Source: Epilithonimonas xixisoli (GTDB taxonomy: Bacteria > Bacteroidota > Bacteroidia > Flavobacteriales > Weeksellaceae). From it: a DNA stretch of 64,000 bases. Position numbers and translations under genes: made by a program. The notes below the pieces were generated by a model that did no database searches, was not told the origin of the DNA, and saw only the letters and a program-made list of their open reading frames with translations. This document shows positions 51,010 through 59,185 of the stretch, piece by piece (position 1 is the stretch's first letter; every line of letters begins with the position of its first letter). Where the stretch lies: contig NZ_SOEO01000002.1 in assembly GCF_004365655.1 (NCBI RefSeq), forward strand, positions 682,001 to 746,000, in the 5' to 3' direction.

Positions 51010-51990
51010 TTAATCTACTAAAAACTCTGCAATCACTGGAAAATGGTCAGAGATTTTCACACTTCTGTCCACCTTGTAACTAATTGGCGTTATTGACTTT
51101 GAAGCAAAAATATGGTCGATTTTGATAGGGAATTTGAAATCGTGGAAACTTGTTCCGCTTCCTTTTCCGACTTTCAGGAAAGTGTCTTCCAAATTTTCGG
51201 ACAAGGTGTAATATTCATAAGAATTCGGGACAGAGTTGAAATCGCCAGCGAGAATAATCGGATAAGGCGAACTGTCCAAAAATCCTTTGATAGGCGCAAT
51301 TTGACTTTGGTGTTTTCGGAAAGTTGGAACTAATTTGTGTAGAATGCTTTTGGCTTTTTCTTCGTTCACATTCATATCACCGCTTGGTTTCACCATAGAT
51401 TTGTCAAGATAAAATGGCTCCATATAAACATTCACGAAACGGATGACCTTTCCATTAACCCTAATATCAGCATAGATGCATCTTCCGTTTTTCGCATCGG
51501 TTTCCACGATTCCACTTTCTACAATTGGAAATCTGGATTGGATTTTCACGACTGGAAAATTGCGTTCAAAATATTCAAAACCTTTCAGATTTTCTGCACT
51601 TTTATATTCTTGAGTCAAGACAACATCGGCTTTCTGGTCATTAAGAAAACTATAAATATTCTCGTCGCCAAATTTTCCTGATTTTCCGTTGAGCGAAATG
51701 ATTTTAAGATTGGGTGTTTCTTTTTTCTTTGGCGTATAATTAATCCATCTTCTTGTCGGAATGATGAAAAATAAAGATAAAACAAGAAAAACAGCCGCTC
51801 TTTTTTTCCAACTGATAATCCAGAAAATCAATAAAGTAATATTAAAAATCATCAAAATTGGAAATCCCAAGGACAACAAATTCAACATTCCGAAAACACT
51901 TGGCGGAATGTAAGCGTTCATTATCGTTCCGAATAAAAGAACAATAATAATGAGGTGGAAAATCGTCAAAAGAAGTCTAATGATTCCCAT
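51010..51990 (-). CDS. endonuclease/exonuclease/phosphatase-family membrane protein
   Basis: 326 residues. Three hydrophobic helices occupy the first 80 residues. The EEP domain follows with KIISLNGKSGKFG, the metal-binding Glu in VLTQEYKSA, ILAGDFNSVPNSY, and the paired KIDHIFAS and ISDHFPVIAEF. The active site probably faces the periplasm. The substrate could be nucleic acid or a phospholipid head group. The start codon directly abuts the stop of the rhomboid gene. Confidence 0.88.
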   Translation of the reverse strand: MGIIRLLLTIFHLIIIVLLFGTIMNAYIPPSVFGMLNLLSLGFPILMIFNITLLIFWIISWKKRAAVFLVLSLFFIIPTRRWINYTPKKKETPNLKIISLNGKSGKFGDENIYSFLNDQKADVVLTQEYKSAENLKGFEYFERNFPVVKIQSRFPIVESGIVETDAKNGRCIYADIRVNGKVIRFVNVYMEPFYLDKSMVKPSGDMNVNEEKAKSILHKLVPTFRKHQSQIAPIKGFLDSSPYPIILAGDFNSVPNSYEYYTLSENLEDTFLKVGKGSGTSFHDFKFPIKIDHIFASKSITPISYKVDRSVKISDHFPVIAEFLVD

Positions 51991-52740
51991 CTATTGGATT
52001 CTGTCTCGGTTCTTTTTGAAATTAAGCACGAACAGATAACCAATCAATGCGCCACCAATGTGAGCGAAATGAGCAATATTATCACCACTTAGTTGCCCAA
52101 ATCCTAAAGCTATGGAAGCAATAATAACAATTGGTGTCAAATACTTTGCTTTGATAGGAAATGGAATGAATAAAAACATCAGCTTAGCATCTGGGAACAA
52201 TGTAGAGAACGCAGCTACAATTCCGAAAATTGCGCCTGATGCGCCAACCATTGGTGTTCTTAGAATATTGAAAAGGCTTTGTGCAGAATCTCTCACTGCT
52301 TCCGAGTTCGACGAAATTGGCATTTCACCAGAATAATTAATATCAGCATATTTATAAATCTCGTGAATGTCAAAACCTTTACTATTCAAGAAACTTGTCA
52401 ATTGACTAACTTCGTAATAATTCCAAATATTATACAACGCAAAACCACCCAAGCCAGCAGCGAAATAAAGAATAATGAATTTCTTCTGTCCTAAAACTTG
52501 TTCCAAAACCGGCCCAAAACTGTAAAGCGTAAACATATTGAAAACAATATGCATCAAGCCACCGTGCATAAACATATGCGTGATGATTTGCCAAGAATTA
52601 AAATTTGGAGACAGCGGAAAATATCCTGCCAGTAAGGGGCCTAAATCAATATTAGCGTATCTAAGTAAAAATGTTGCCACGAAAAAAATCACATTTAGAA
52701 TGATGATATTTCGCGTCACTGGTGTTATTTGAGGAAACAT
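51991..52740 (-). CDS. rhomboid-family intramembrane serine protease
   Basis: 249 residues with six or seven membrane helices. The catalytic serine is in GASGAIFGIVAAF and the histidine in AHFAHIGGALIGYLF; the HMFMHGGLMHIVFNMFTL segment supplies the conserved His-Asn region. It cleaves membrane proteins within the bilayer. A soluble insertion of about 55 residues follows the third helix. It starts three bases after mutL and abuts the EEP gene, so all are coupled. Confidence 0.94.
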   Translation of the reverse strand: MFPQITPVTRNIIILNVIFFVATFLLRYANIDLGPLLAGYFPLSPNFNSWQIITHMFMHGGLMHIVFNMFTLYSFGPVLEQVLGQKKFIILYFAAGLGGFALYNIWNYYEVSQLTSFLNSKGFDIHEIYKYADINYSGEMPISSNSEAVRDSAQSLFNILRTPMVGASGAIFGIVAAFSTLFPDAKLMFLFIPFPIKAKYLTPIVIIASIALGFGQLSGDNIAHFAHIGGALIGYLFVLNFKKNRDRIQ

Positions 52741-52743
52741 AAT

Positions 52744-54504
52744 TTAAAATTTATTTTTAAAATCGTCAAACGGAACTTCCATCCAACATTTTTTACCATT
52801 CACGGTATATTGCGGAAATCCAAGGTCGATAAAATCTTTGACCAATTGCTCGACTTCGGTTTTATAAATGAAATCGAATTTGGATTTTGTTTTTAGCTTA
52901 ATCCATTGGTATTCAAAATATTTTGAGAACTCATCTTCGGTTCGATATTCCAAAACTTCGAATATTTTTTCGAGGAATTTGATGACTTGAGATTCTTTCA
53001 AAGCTTCTGGAACAGTTTCGATTCTGAGAACATTTTCCTGAGCCAAGGTCATTTCAAAACCAAAATCCGGTAGATATTTTTTGATGGATTTGTATTTGTT
53101 TTTCTCGATTTCATTCAGATGATATTCCAAAGAAAATAACAGACTTTGACCCGCTTTTTTCGTTGGCAAATTTTCCTGATGAGAAGACATCAAAACACGG
53201 TGCATTCTGCCCAAATCCAACATATAGGTTTGTCCGTCTTTGTTCAAAAGCCAATATCCGTTTGGTAATCGGAACAGATCTTCGTCCAGATCATCATCTT
53301 CAAAAAGATTTATTTTTGATGGCGCCGCTTCCGTTGCCTGATACAATTCTGCCAAATTAATACGTTCTTCATCCGTCGTTTTCTCCACAGAAAACGGATT
53401 GAAATCTCTATCAACATTAATAGAAGAAGGTGTTGGCGAACTGTAATTACTTTTGCTGGGTGCAAAAAACGCTTCCATTTTCGGATCTCTTTCAAAATCA
53501 AGACTTGGCGCAACGTTGTAAATTCCCAGAGAACGTTTGATTGTAGATCTTACCAAAGCAAAGATCAACGCTTCATCTTCAAACTTAACTTCTGTTTTTT
53601 GAGGATGGATATTAACATCAATTTTCTCAGGATCCATTTCCAGATAAAGAAAAAATGACGGAATATAACCAGGTTGCAAAAGACCTTCAAAAGCTTCTTG
53701 AACGGCTTTGCTGAGATAAGCACTTCGGAAAAATCTTCCATTCACGAAGAAAAATTGTTCGCCTCTGGTTTTCTTTGCGCCTTCCGGCTTCGCCACATAA
53801 CCATTAAGATCTACCCAACCAAGATCTTCTTTGATGGGAATCAAAAGTGGTTGCAGTTTTCTTCCGAAAACATCCACGATTCTTTGCATTTGACCACCTT
53901 TTCTCAGTTTGAAAACAGGTTCGTCGTTATGAAACATTTCGAACTCAATATTCTCGTGAGCCAAAACAACTCTTTGAAATTCATCAATAATATGACGAAA
54001 TTCTACATTGTCATTCTTAAGAAACTTGCGTCTCGCAGGAACATTGTAAAATAAATTTTTGACAGAAAAATTAGAACCTTCAACAGTCTGAATCGGATCC
54101 TGAAATTGGAAAAGTCCACCTTCGATGTAAATATTCGTTCCTACAGGCGAATCTTTCTGTTTGGTTTTCAATTCAACTTGTGCAACCGCCGCAATGGATG
54201 CCAAAGCTTCTCCACGGAAACCTTTGGTCGCAATCTTAAAAATATCTTCTGTCGAACGGATTTTTGAAGTGGCGTGTCGTTCAAAAGCCAATCTGGCGTC
54301 AGTCTCAGACATTCCGATGCCGTTGTCCACCACTTGAAGCAGATTTTTCCCCGCATCACGAATGATAAGCTGAATTTTACTGGAACCTGCATCCACAGAA
54401 TTCTCCAAAAGTTCCTTCACGATGGAAGCTGGCCGTTGCACAACTTCTCCAGCAGCAATCTGATTGGCAACGTGATCCGGTAAAAGCTGAATGATGTCTG
54501 ACAT
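52744..54504 (-). CDS. mutL: DNA mismatch repair protein MutL
   Basis: 586 residues. The GHKL ATPase has IAAGEVVQRPASIVKELLENS, VVDNGIGM, FERHATSKI and the GFRGEALASI loop, then FFFVNGRFFRSAYLSKAV and a DVNIHPQKTEVKF motif. The C-terminal dimerisation domain lacks the DQHAxxE(x)4E endonuclease motif that many MutL proteins outside Gammaproteobacteria carry; I see only LDLGRMHRVLMS at about that place, so it may be nuclease-free. It is first gene of the operon with rhomboid and EEP. Confidence 0.95.
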   Translation of the reverse strand: MSDIIQLLPDHVANQIAAGEVVQRPASIVKELLENSVDAGSSKIQLIIRDAGKNLLQVVDNGIGMSETDARLAFERHATSKIRSTEDIFKIATKGFRGEALASIAAVAQVELKTKQKDSPVGTNIYIEGGLFQFQDPIQTVEGSNFSVKNLFYNVPARRKFLKNDNVEFRHIIDEFQRVVLAHENIEFEMFHNDEPVFKLRKGGQMQRIVDVFGRKLQPLLIPIKEDLGWVDLNGYVAKPEGAKKTRGEQFFFVNGRFFRSAYLSKAVQEAFEGLLQPGYIPSFFLYLEMDPEKIDVNIHPQKTEVKFEDEALIFALVRSTIKRSLGIYNVAPSLDFERDPKMEAFFAPSKSNYSSPTPSSINVDRDFNPFSVEKTTDEERINLAELYQATEAAPSKINLFEDDDLDEDLFRLPNGYWLLNKDGQTYMLDLGRMHRVLMSSHQENLPTKKAGQSLLFSLEYHLNEIEKNKYKSIKKYLPDFGFEMTLAQENVLRIETVPEALKESQVIKFLEKIFEVLEYRTEDEFSKYFEYQWIKLKTKSKFDFIYKTEVEQLVKDFIDLGFPQYTVNGKKCWMEVPFDDFKNKF

Positions 54505-54617
54505 TTCTACGATTGAACTTGTAAAAATAAGGATAACAATCGAGTGGTAAAAGTTAAATAATTATAAAGAACTTGGGAAAATAATGATATTTTTGAATTT
54601 CAGTTTATTAAGTACTC

Positions 54618-54756
54618 AACACAAAGACACAAAGAATTTGGTAATCAATCATTCTGTTTTAAGGCACAAAGATTTAACGTTGTTAAATTTCAAAATCTTT
54701 GATTTTCTTGTGCCTTAAAACATTGTCTATAAAAATAGTTTTTGTGCCTTTGTGTT
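54618..54756. repeat. nested palindromic element with 8-bp words, mutL-acyltransferase intergenic region
   Basis: Outer arms AACACAAAGACACAAA (54618-54633) and TTTGTGCCTTTGTGTT (54741-54756) match but for one base. Inner arms TTTTAAGGCACAA (54657-54669) and TTGTGCCTTAAAA (54708-54720) are perfect and continue into AAAGATTT / AAATCTTT. The outer arms consist of 8-bp words (ACACAAAG twice). Confidence 0.75.
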
Positions 54757-54781
54757 TAATCATATTTTAAAACCATCATCG

Positions 54782-55879
54782 ATGCAAAGAGATCTCTATA
54801 TTGATTTTGCCAAAGGACTGGCGACCATTTCCATTATTTTTATTCACACGGCTTTCTGGAGCGGGCAATTTTACATTCCGACGGAAGCTCGGGTTTTTTC
54901 TTTGGTTTTTGATGTCGCTTTGTTTTATGCGCTCAGCGGAATCACTTCGGGGAATAATATCGAAAAAACACTTTACAGATTGCTGAAGTTGCAAATCACG
55001 TTTATGATTTTTGTGACATTTTTATTTTTCCTCGATTACTTTTTCAAGGTCTATGGGCTCACATTTTTTTCTGTTGAATGGCTGAAGGATTTCTATTCCA
55101 CATTCGGGAGCAAATATGTTCCGAATAGCATTTCATCAGAACCACAATGGCAGGTTTTGGGAAATTGGTACTTGCACGAGTATTCGAATTGTGATACATT
55201 CCCTGTGGTGATGGGAAGTTTCTGGTATTTGAAAGTTTATTATATTTTGACGGTTCTTGGTGTTTTGATTTTAAAATTCTTTCCAAAACATATCAATTGG
55301 TTTATAGGGATTTGTGTTGTTTTAACTTTGATTTTCAATATTTTTCCTCAATATTATCCGAATGGACAAGGTGGTTACGTTGCATTTTATATGGCAGTTT
55401 TTCTGATTGCCAACAGAATGAAAGGTAAAAAAATCACAACTAAAATGATTCCCGTTTTGTACGGATTGGTCGCAGTTGCGCTGGCTTGGATGTTCTGGAA
55501 TTACGGAGGCGACATCTTCTATAAACTTAATAAACAAAAATTCCCACCGAAGATTCCTTATATTATTTGGACATTATTCTCATTGGTAACGCTTTTCGTT
55601 TTCTACAACCGATTGAAAATCACGAAACCAAATTTCATTACAAACGTTGGGCAAAATGCGATCTTCTTTTATTTCGCCCAAGGAATGAGTTCATCATTAA
55701 TATATTTCCTAGTTGTGCCTTTAAAAGATTCGATGAGTTGGTGGTTGTTGGTTTTGATAATTTATCCGCTCAATATTTTCTTGGCTTATTTGATTTCTAT
55801 TGGTTTGAAGAAAGTAGATGATTTAGGTTGGAAAGTTTTGGAGTTTTTGAGAGAGAAAACCGCTGAGAAGAATCCATAA
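54782..55879 (+). CDS. acyltransferase family membrane protein
   Basis: 365 residues from the ATG at 54782; an ATG ten codons upstream lies within the repeat element. About ten membrane helices are seen. The start YIDFAKGLATISIIFIHTAF has the RxxDxxKGxxxxxVxxxH pattern of acyltransferase-3 proteins (DFAKG and His). Such enzymes O-acetylate surface sugars or lipids. The central hydrophilic segment (VEWLKDFYSTFG to NCDTFP) is outside the membrane. The acceptor is unknown, and no polysaccharide genes flank it. Confidence 0.85.
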   Translation: MQRDLYIDFAKGLATISIIFIHTAFWSGQFYIPTEARVFSLVFDVALFYALSGITSGNNIEKTLYRLLKLQITFMIFVTFLFFLDYFFKVYGLTFFSVEWLKDFYSTFGSKYVPNSISSEPQWQVLGNWYLHEYSNCDTFPVVMGSFWYLKVYYILTVLGVLILKFFPKHINWFIGICVVLTLIFNIFPQYYPNGQGGYVAFYMAVFLIANRMKGKKITTKMIPVLYGLVAVALAWMFWNYGGDIFYKLNKQKFPPKIPYIIWTLFSLVTLFVFYNRLKITKPNFITNVGQNAIFFYFAQGMSSSLIYFLVVPLKDSMSWWLLVLIIYPLNIFLAYLISIGLKKVDDLGWKVLEFLREKTAEKNP

Positions 55880-55902
55880 AAAAAGCGCTCCTAAAAGCGC
55901 TC
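55877..55902 (-). terminator. terminator after the small secreted protein gene
   Basis: AGCGCT, six bases, AGCGCT and then TTTTTTT on the - strand, 10 bp after the stop at 55913. It overlaps the end of the convergent acyltransferase gene. Confidence 0.65.
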
Positions 55903-55912
55903 TGTAATTTCT

Positions 55913-56146
55913 CTAATCATTTTTCTTTCTTCCGCTCATCGCAACAATTGCAACGATAATTATTAGAACAACGCCTCCGATAATCCAGTAAGTCGGATTG
56001 GTTTGCCATTCTTCCGTAGAAGTGGTTGTCACGTTGGTGGTTTTAACAATTGTTGAATCTTGCGCAAAAGATAAAGCAGAGGAAAAAACTGACAAAAAGC
56101 TAAACAGAAATAATTTAGCACGATTGATAATGCTTGAAATTTTCAT
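55913..56146 (-). CDS. small secreted protein with C-terminal membrane anchor
   Basis: 77 residues from the ATG at 56146, chosen because a signal peptide (LFLFSFLSVFSSALSFAQ) follows; a longer reading to 56191 adds unlikely residues. The short mature segment (DSTIVKTTNVTTTSTEEWQ) is Thr/Ser-rich, and a C-terminal helix (WIIGGVVLIIIVAIVAM) ends in basic residues SGRKKND. Function unknown. Confidence 0.6.
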   Translation of the reverse strand: MKISSIINRAKLFLFSFLSVFSSALSFAQDSTIVKTTNVTTTSTEEWQTNPTYWIIGGVVLIIIVAIVAMSGRKKND

Positions 56147-56308
56147 AATTTTATGGTTTGGTTGTTGAAAGATTTTCAATATGTGTGCCAATTGTTAATT
56201 TAATTAATTATTTTAATCCTTTCTCTTAATTGATTTCGAAAATTAATTTTAGTCGATAAAATATTTAATAGCAAACAATCAAATCCTTATTTTTACAAAA
56301 AATATAAA

Positions 56309-56890
56309 ATGTTCCGTCTCAAACTTCTTACAGACCCTCGTTGGGCAAACATCGCCGAAGATAATCTTGAAGAAATCCTAACAGATCACGCTTGGTGTGA
56401 GCAAAAAGCAGCAACCAACGCCATCGGATTGATTACAATGGTTCCTGAACATACAGAAATGGTCACCGAACTTTTGGCAATTGCTCAGGAAGAATTGGAT
56501 CATTTCAGCCAAGTTCACGAGATTATCAAGAAAAGAGGTGGTGTTTTAGGAAGAACGCGTAAAGATGATTATGTGAATGACCTCATCAAATTCCTCGTAA
56601 AAGGCGGACATCGTGATGAGCAAATCATCGACAAAATGCTTTTCGCAGCGATGATCGAGGCTAGAAGTTGCGAACGTTTCAAAGTTTTGACAGAGAATAT
56701 CAAAGACGAAGAATTGAAGAAATTCTACCACGACCTGATGGTTTCCGAAGCCAATCATTATACCACATTCATCGGGTTTGCAAGACAATTGGGCGATCCG
56801 GAAAAAGTGAACAAACGTTGGGAAGAATGGCTGGAATATGAAGCTAACATTATGAAATCCTACGGAAACAAAGAAACCATCCACGGATAA
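56309..56890 (+). CDS. miaE: tRNA 2-methylthio-N6-isopentenyladenosine hydroxylase
   Basis: 193 residues of a ferritin-like four-helix fold. The diiron ligands are visible as repeated Glu and ExxH sets: LTDHAWCEQKAATNA, AIAQEELDHFSQVHEI (ExxH), AAMIEARSCERF and MVSEANHYTTF (ExxH). It hydroxylates ms2i6A37 of tRNA with oxygen. The miaA and miaB genes that build its substrate are not in this window. Monocistronic, followed by dispersed repeats. Confidence 0.92.
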   Translation: MFRLKLLTDPRWANIAEDNLEEILTDHAWCEQKAATNAIGLITMVPEHTEMVTELLAIAQEELDHFSQVHEIIKKRGGVLGRTRKDDYVNDLIKFLVKGGHRDEQIIDKMLFAAMIEARSCERFKVLTENIKDEELKKFYHDLMVSEANHYTTFIGFARQLGDPEKVNKRWEEWLEYEANIMKSYGNKETIHG

Positions 56891-56892
56891 AA

Positions 56893-57000
56893 AACACTTC
56901 GACTAAGTTTATATTGAGCGAAGTCGAAATACTCAGCGTGACAAGTATAATTTGAAAAATTTCAATATTAAACGTGTCAGTCTGAGGTTCTCGAAGACTA
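56893..57000. repeat. dispersed repeat pieces including 25-bp repeat copy 2
   Basis: TTCGACT and AGTCGAA (within ACACTTCGACT and GCGAAGTCGAAAT) form an inverted pair near 56900-56930, followed by CAGCGTGACAAG. At 56976-57000 lies the exact 25-bp copy of 26323-26347. These resemble GTCAnnCTGAGCGAAGTCGAAG-type palindromic repeats. Confidence 0.75.
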
Positions 57001-57011
57001 TAAAAATTAAA

Positions 57012-57626
57012 ATGGACAGAAATATCAACGATTATCTACGCCTCTTCATACGATCCTTTATCCAAGGATTGATAATCATTGGGCCTTTTGCCATCACGGT
57101 TTGGGTCATTTGGAGCGTGGTTTTCCGTATCGATAATCTGGTTCCTTCTGTTTCACAAAGATTTCCAGGATTGATGTTCTTCATTGTCATTTTTGGGACT
57201 GCTTTTATCGGTTTTTTTGGCAATAAATTTATCATCGGAAGATTGATTGTTGACGGTGTAGATTACGTTTTGGAACATATTCCCGGAATCAAATTTCTTT
57301 ATACTTCTCTGAAAGACGTTCTCGGATCTTTCGTTGGTGATAAGAAAAAATTCAATGTTCCGGTTTGGGTCAAGACCAATGAAACGCCCGAAATCTGGAG
57401 AATCGGATTTTTGACGCAAACAGATATGTCGGTTGTGGATCTTGACCAAATGATCGCCGTTTATCTGCCGCATTCCTACGCCGTTTCCGGCTGGGTCATC
57501 ATTACTAAATATACGAACGTCAAAGAAGTTACCGGAATGAGTGCTGCCGAAGCAATGAAATTTGCAGTCAGTGGAGGCGTTGCCGGATTCCATTCAGACG
57601 ACAACGTTTTCAAAGCACCGGAGTAG
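57012..57626 (+). CDS. DUF502 membrane protein
   Basis: 204 residues from the ATG at 57012; the in-frame extension to 56952 runs through the repeat and is not credible. Two membrane helices (about 13-38 and 53-75) are followed by the DUF502 core: IPGIKFLYTSLKDVLGSFVGD, IWRIGFLTQTD and VYLPHSYAVSGWVIIT, then AMKFAVSGGVAG. The function is unknown. The next gene, tryptophanase, is 141 bp downstream behind an inverted heptad array. Confidence 0.88.
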   Translation: MDRNINDYLRLFIRSFIQGLIIIGPFAITVWVIWSVVFRIDNLVPSVSQRFPGLMFFIVIFGTAFIGFFGNKFIIGRLIVDGVDYVLEHIPGIKFLYTSLKDVLGSFVGDKKKFNVPVWVKTNETPEIWRIGFLTQTDMSVVDLDQMIAVYLPHSYAVSGWVIITKYTNVKEVTGMSAAEAMKFAVSGGVAGFHSDDNVFKAPE

Positions 57627-57633
57627 TTTTTTG

Positions 57634-57755
57634 TTGGATGTGGGATGTCAGATGATGGAAGTTTTATTTTTCTTTAATCTAGTCCTCACATTAGTGATTA
57701 GTTCAAAAATATTTTAATGATGCGGAACATCCAGCTTCCAGCATCTATCACCCAA
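57634..57755. repeat. inverted heptad arrays in the tnaA leader
   Basis: On the + strand TTGGATG, TGGGATG, TCAGATG, ATGGAAG (57634-57661) run in exact 7-bp phase. After 66 nt the complementary family follows: CATCCAG, CTTCCAG, CATCTAT, CACCCAA (57728-57755), ending 12 bases before the tnaA ATG. The two arrays can pair across the leader. Confidence 0.68.
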
Positions 57756-57767
57756 CAATTTTTTACA

Positions 57768-59144
57768 ATGAAACTACCTTACGCAGAACCATTTAGAATC
57801 AAAATGGTCGAAGAAATATACCAATCCACACAAGAACAACGCGAAGAATGGCTAAAAAAAGCCGATTATAACTTATTCAACCTCAGAAGCTCACACGTCT
57901 TCATCGATTTGCTGACAGACAGCGGAACGGGGGCAATGAGTGACAAACAATGGGGCGCACTGATGATTGGTGACGAAAGTTACGCAGGATCCAGATCTTT
58001 CGAAGCCTTACAAAGTACAGTTGAAAGAATCACGGGATTTCCTTATTTATTGCCAACACATCAAGGTAGAGCAGCAGAAAATGTTCTGTTTTCTGTAATG
58101 GTAAAAGAAGGCGACATTTGTCCCGGAAATTCACACTTCGACACCACAAAAGGTCACATCGAATTCAGAAAAGCACACGCTGTAGATTGTACAATTGATG
58201 AAGCTTTTGATATTAATGATCTTCATCCTTTCAAAGGAAATATTGATTTGGAAAAACTGGAAACCGTTTACAAATCATATCCAAAAGAACAGATTCCATT
58301 TTGTTTAATCACGATTACTTGCAATTCTTCTGGCGGACAACCAGTTTCTCTGGAAAATATCAAAGCTGTAAAAGCATTATCAGACCAATACGGAATTCCG
58401 GTTTTATTTGATTCTGCGAGGTTTGCGGAGAATGCTTATTTCATCAAGAAAAGAGAAAAAGGCCAAGAAAACAGAACGATTAAAGAAATCTGTAAAGAGA
58501 TTTTCTCCTACGGCGACGGAATGACGATGAGTTCCAAGAAAGATGGTTTGGTAAACATCGGCGGATTCATCGCTTTGAAAAATCGAGAAATTTTTGAAAA
58601 AGCTTCCAACTTCACCATTATCTACGAAGGCTTCATCACTTACGGTGGGATGGCAGGAAGAGATATGTCGGCATTAGCAACAGGATTAGACGAAGCGACA
58701 GAATTTCCTTATTTGGAAAGTAGAATTTCGCAAGTGGAATATCTTGGAAACAAGTTAATGCAAGCCGGAATCCCGGTTCAAAAACCAATTGGTGGACACG
58801 CAGTTTTCATAGATGCGCTCAATTTTTTACCAAATATCAAGCGAGAAGAATTTCCTGCACAAACTTTGGCCATCGAGCTTTATAAAGAAGCCGGAATCCG
58901 AGGTGTGGAAATTGGAACTTTACTGGCAGATCGTGATCCTGAAACGAGAGAAAATCGTTATCCAAAATTAGAATTATTGAGACTTGCGATTCCAAGAAGA
59001 ACTTACACAAACAATCATATGGATTATGTCGCTGCAGCAGTAATCAACGTTTTTGAAAGACGAGATGAAATCACAAAAGGCTACAAAATCACAAAGGAAC
59101 CTGCGATTCTGAGACACTTTACATTGCAATTGGATAAAATATAA
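57768..59144 (+). CDS. tnaA: tryptophanase
   Basis: 458 residues from the ATG at 57768 (KLPYAEPFRIKMVE is the family opening). PLP-dependent lyase that splits tryptophan into indole, pyruvate and ammonia. The PLP lysine is Lys258 (MTMSSKKDGLV). Positions that separate tryptophanase from tyrosine phenol-lyase favour tryptophanase: Asp125 (HFDTTKGH; Thr in TPL), Ile382 (VEIGTLL; Arg in TPL) and His450 (LRHFTLQL; Phe in TPL), although TDSGTGAMSDKQW looks TPL-like. No tnaB permease is adjacent. Confidence 0.93.
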   Translation: MKLPYAEPFRIKMVEEIYQSTQEQREEWLKKADYNLFNLRSSHVFIDLLTDSGTGAMSDKQWGALMIGDESYAGSRSFEALQSTVERITGFPYLLPTHQGRAAENVLFSVMVKEGDICPGNSHFDTTKGHIEFRKAHAVDCTIDEAFDINDLHPFKGNIDLEKLETVYKSYPKEQIPFCLITITCNSSGGQPVSLENIKAVKALSDQYGIPVLFDSARFAENAYFIKKREKGQENRTIKEICKEIFSYGDGMTMSSKKDGLVNIGGFIALKNREIFEKASNFTIIYEGFITYGGMAGRDMSALATGLDEATEFPYLESRISQVEYLGNKLMQAGIPVQKPIGGHAVFIDALNFLPNIKREEFPAQTLAIELYKEAGIRGVEIGTLLADRDPETRENRYPKLELLRLAIPRRTYTNNHMDYVAAAVINVFERRDEITKGYKITKEPAILRHFTLQLDKI

Positions 59145-59146
59145 TC

Positions 59147-59185
59147 AAAAAAAAGAGAGCAAATCAAATTGCTCTCTTTTTTTTA
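59147..59185. terminator. bidirectional terminator between tnaA and the T9SS lipoprotein gene
   Basis: A perfect 12-bp stem AAAAGAGAGCAA / TTGCTCTCTTTT with a 6-nt loop is flanked by A and T runs between convergent genes. Confidence 0.88.

Noticed and set aside
57717-57767. Upstream ATG codons for tryptophanase
   Set aside because: The added residues run through the heptad array, and the family starts with the PYAEPFRIK segment.
57768-59144. Tyrosine phenol-lyase
   Set aside because: The Arg and Thr that bind the tyrosine ring in that enzyme are Ile382 and Asp125 here, as in tryptophanase.
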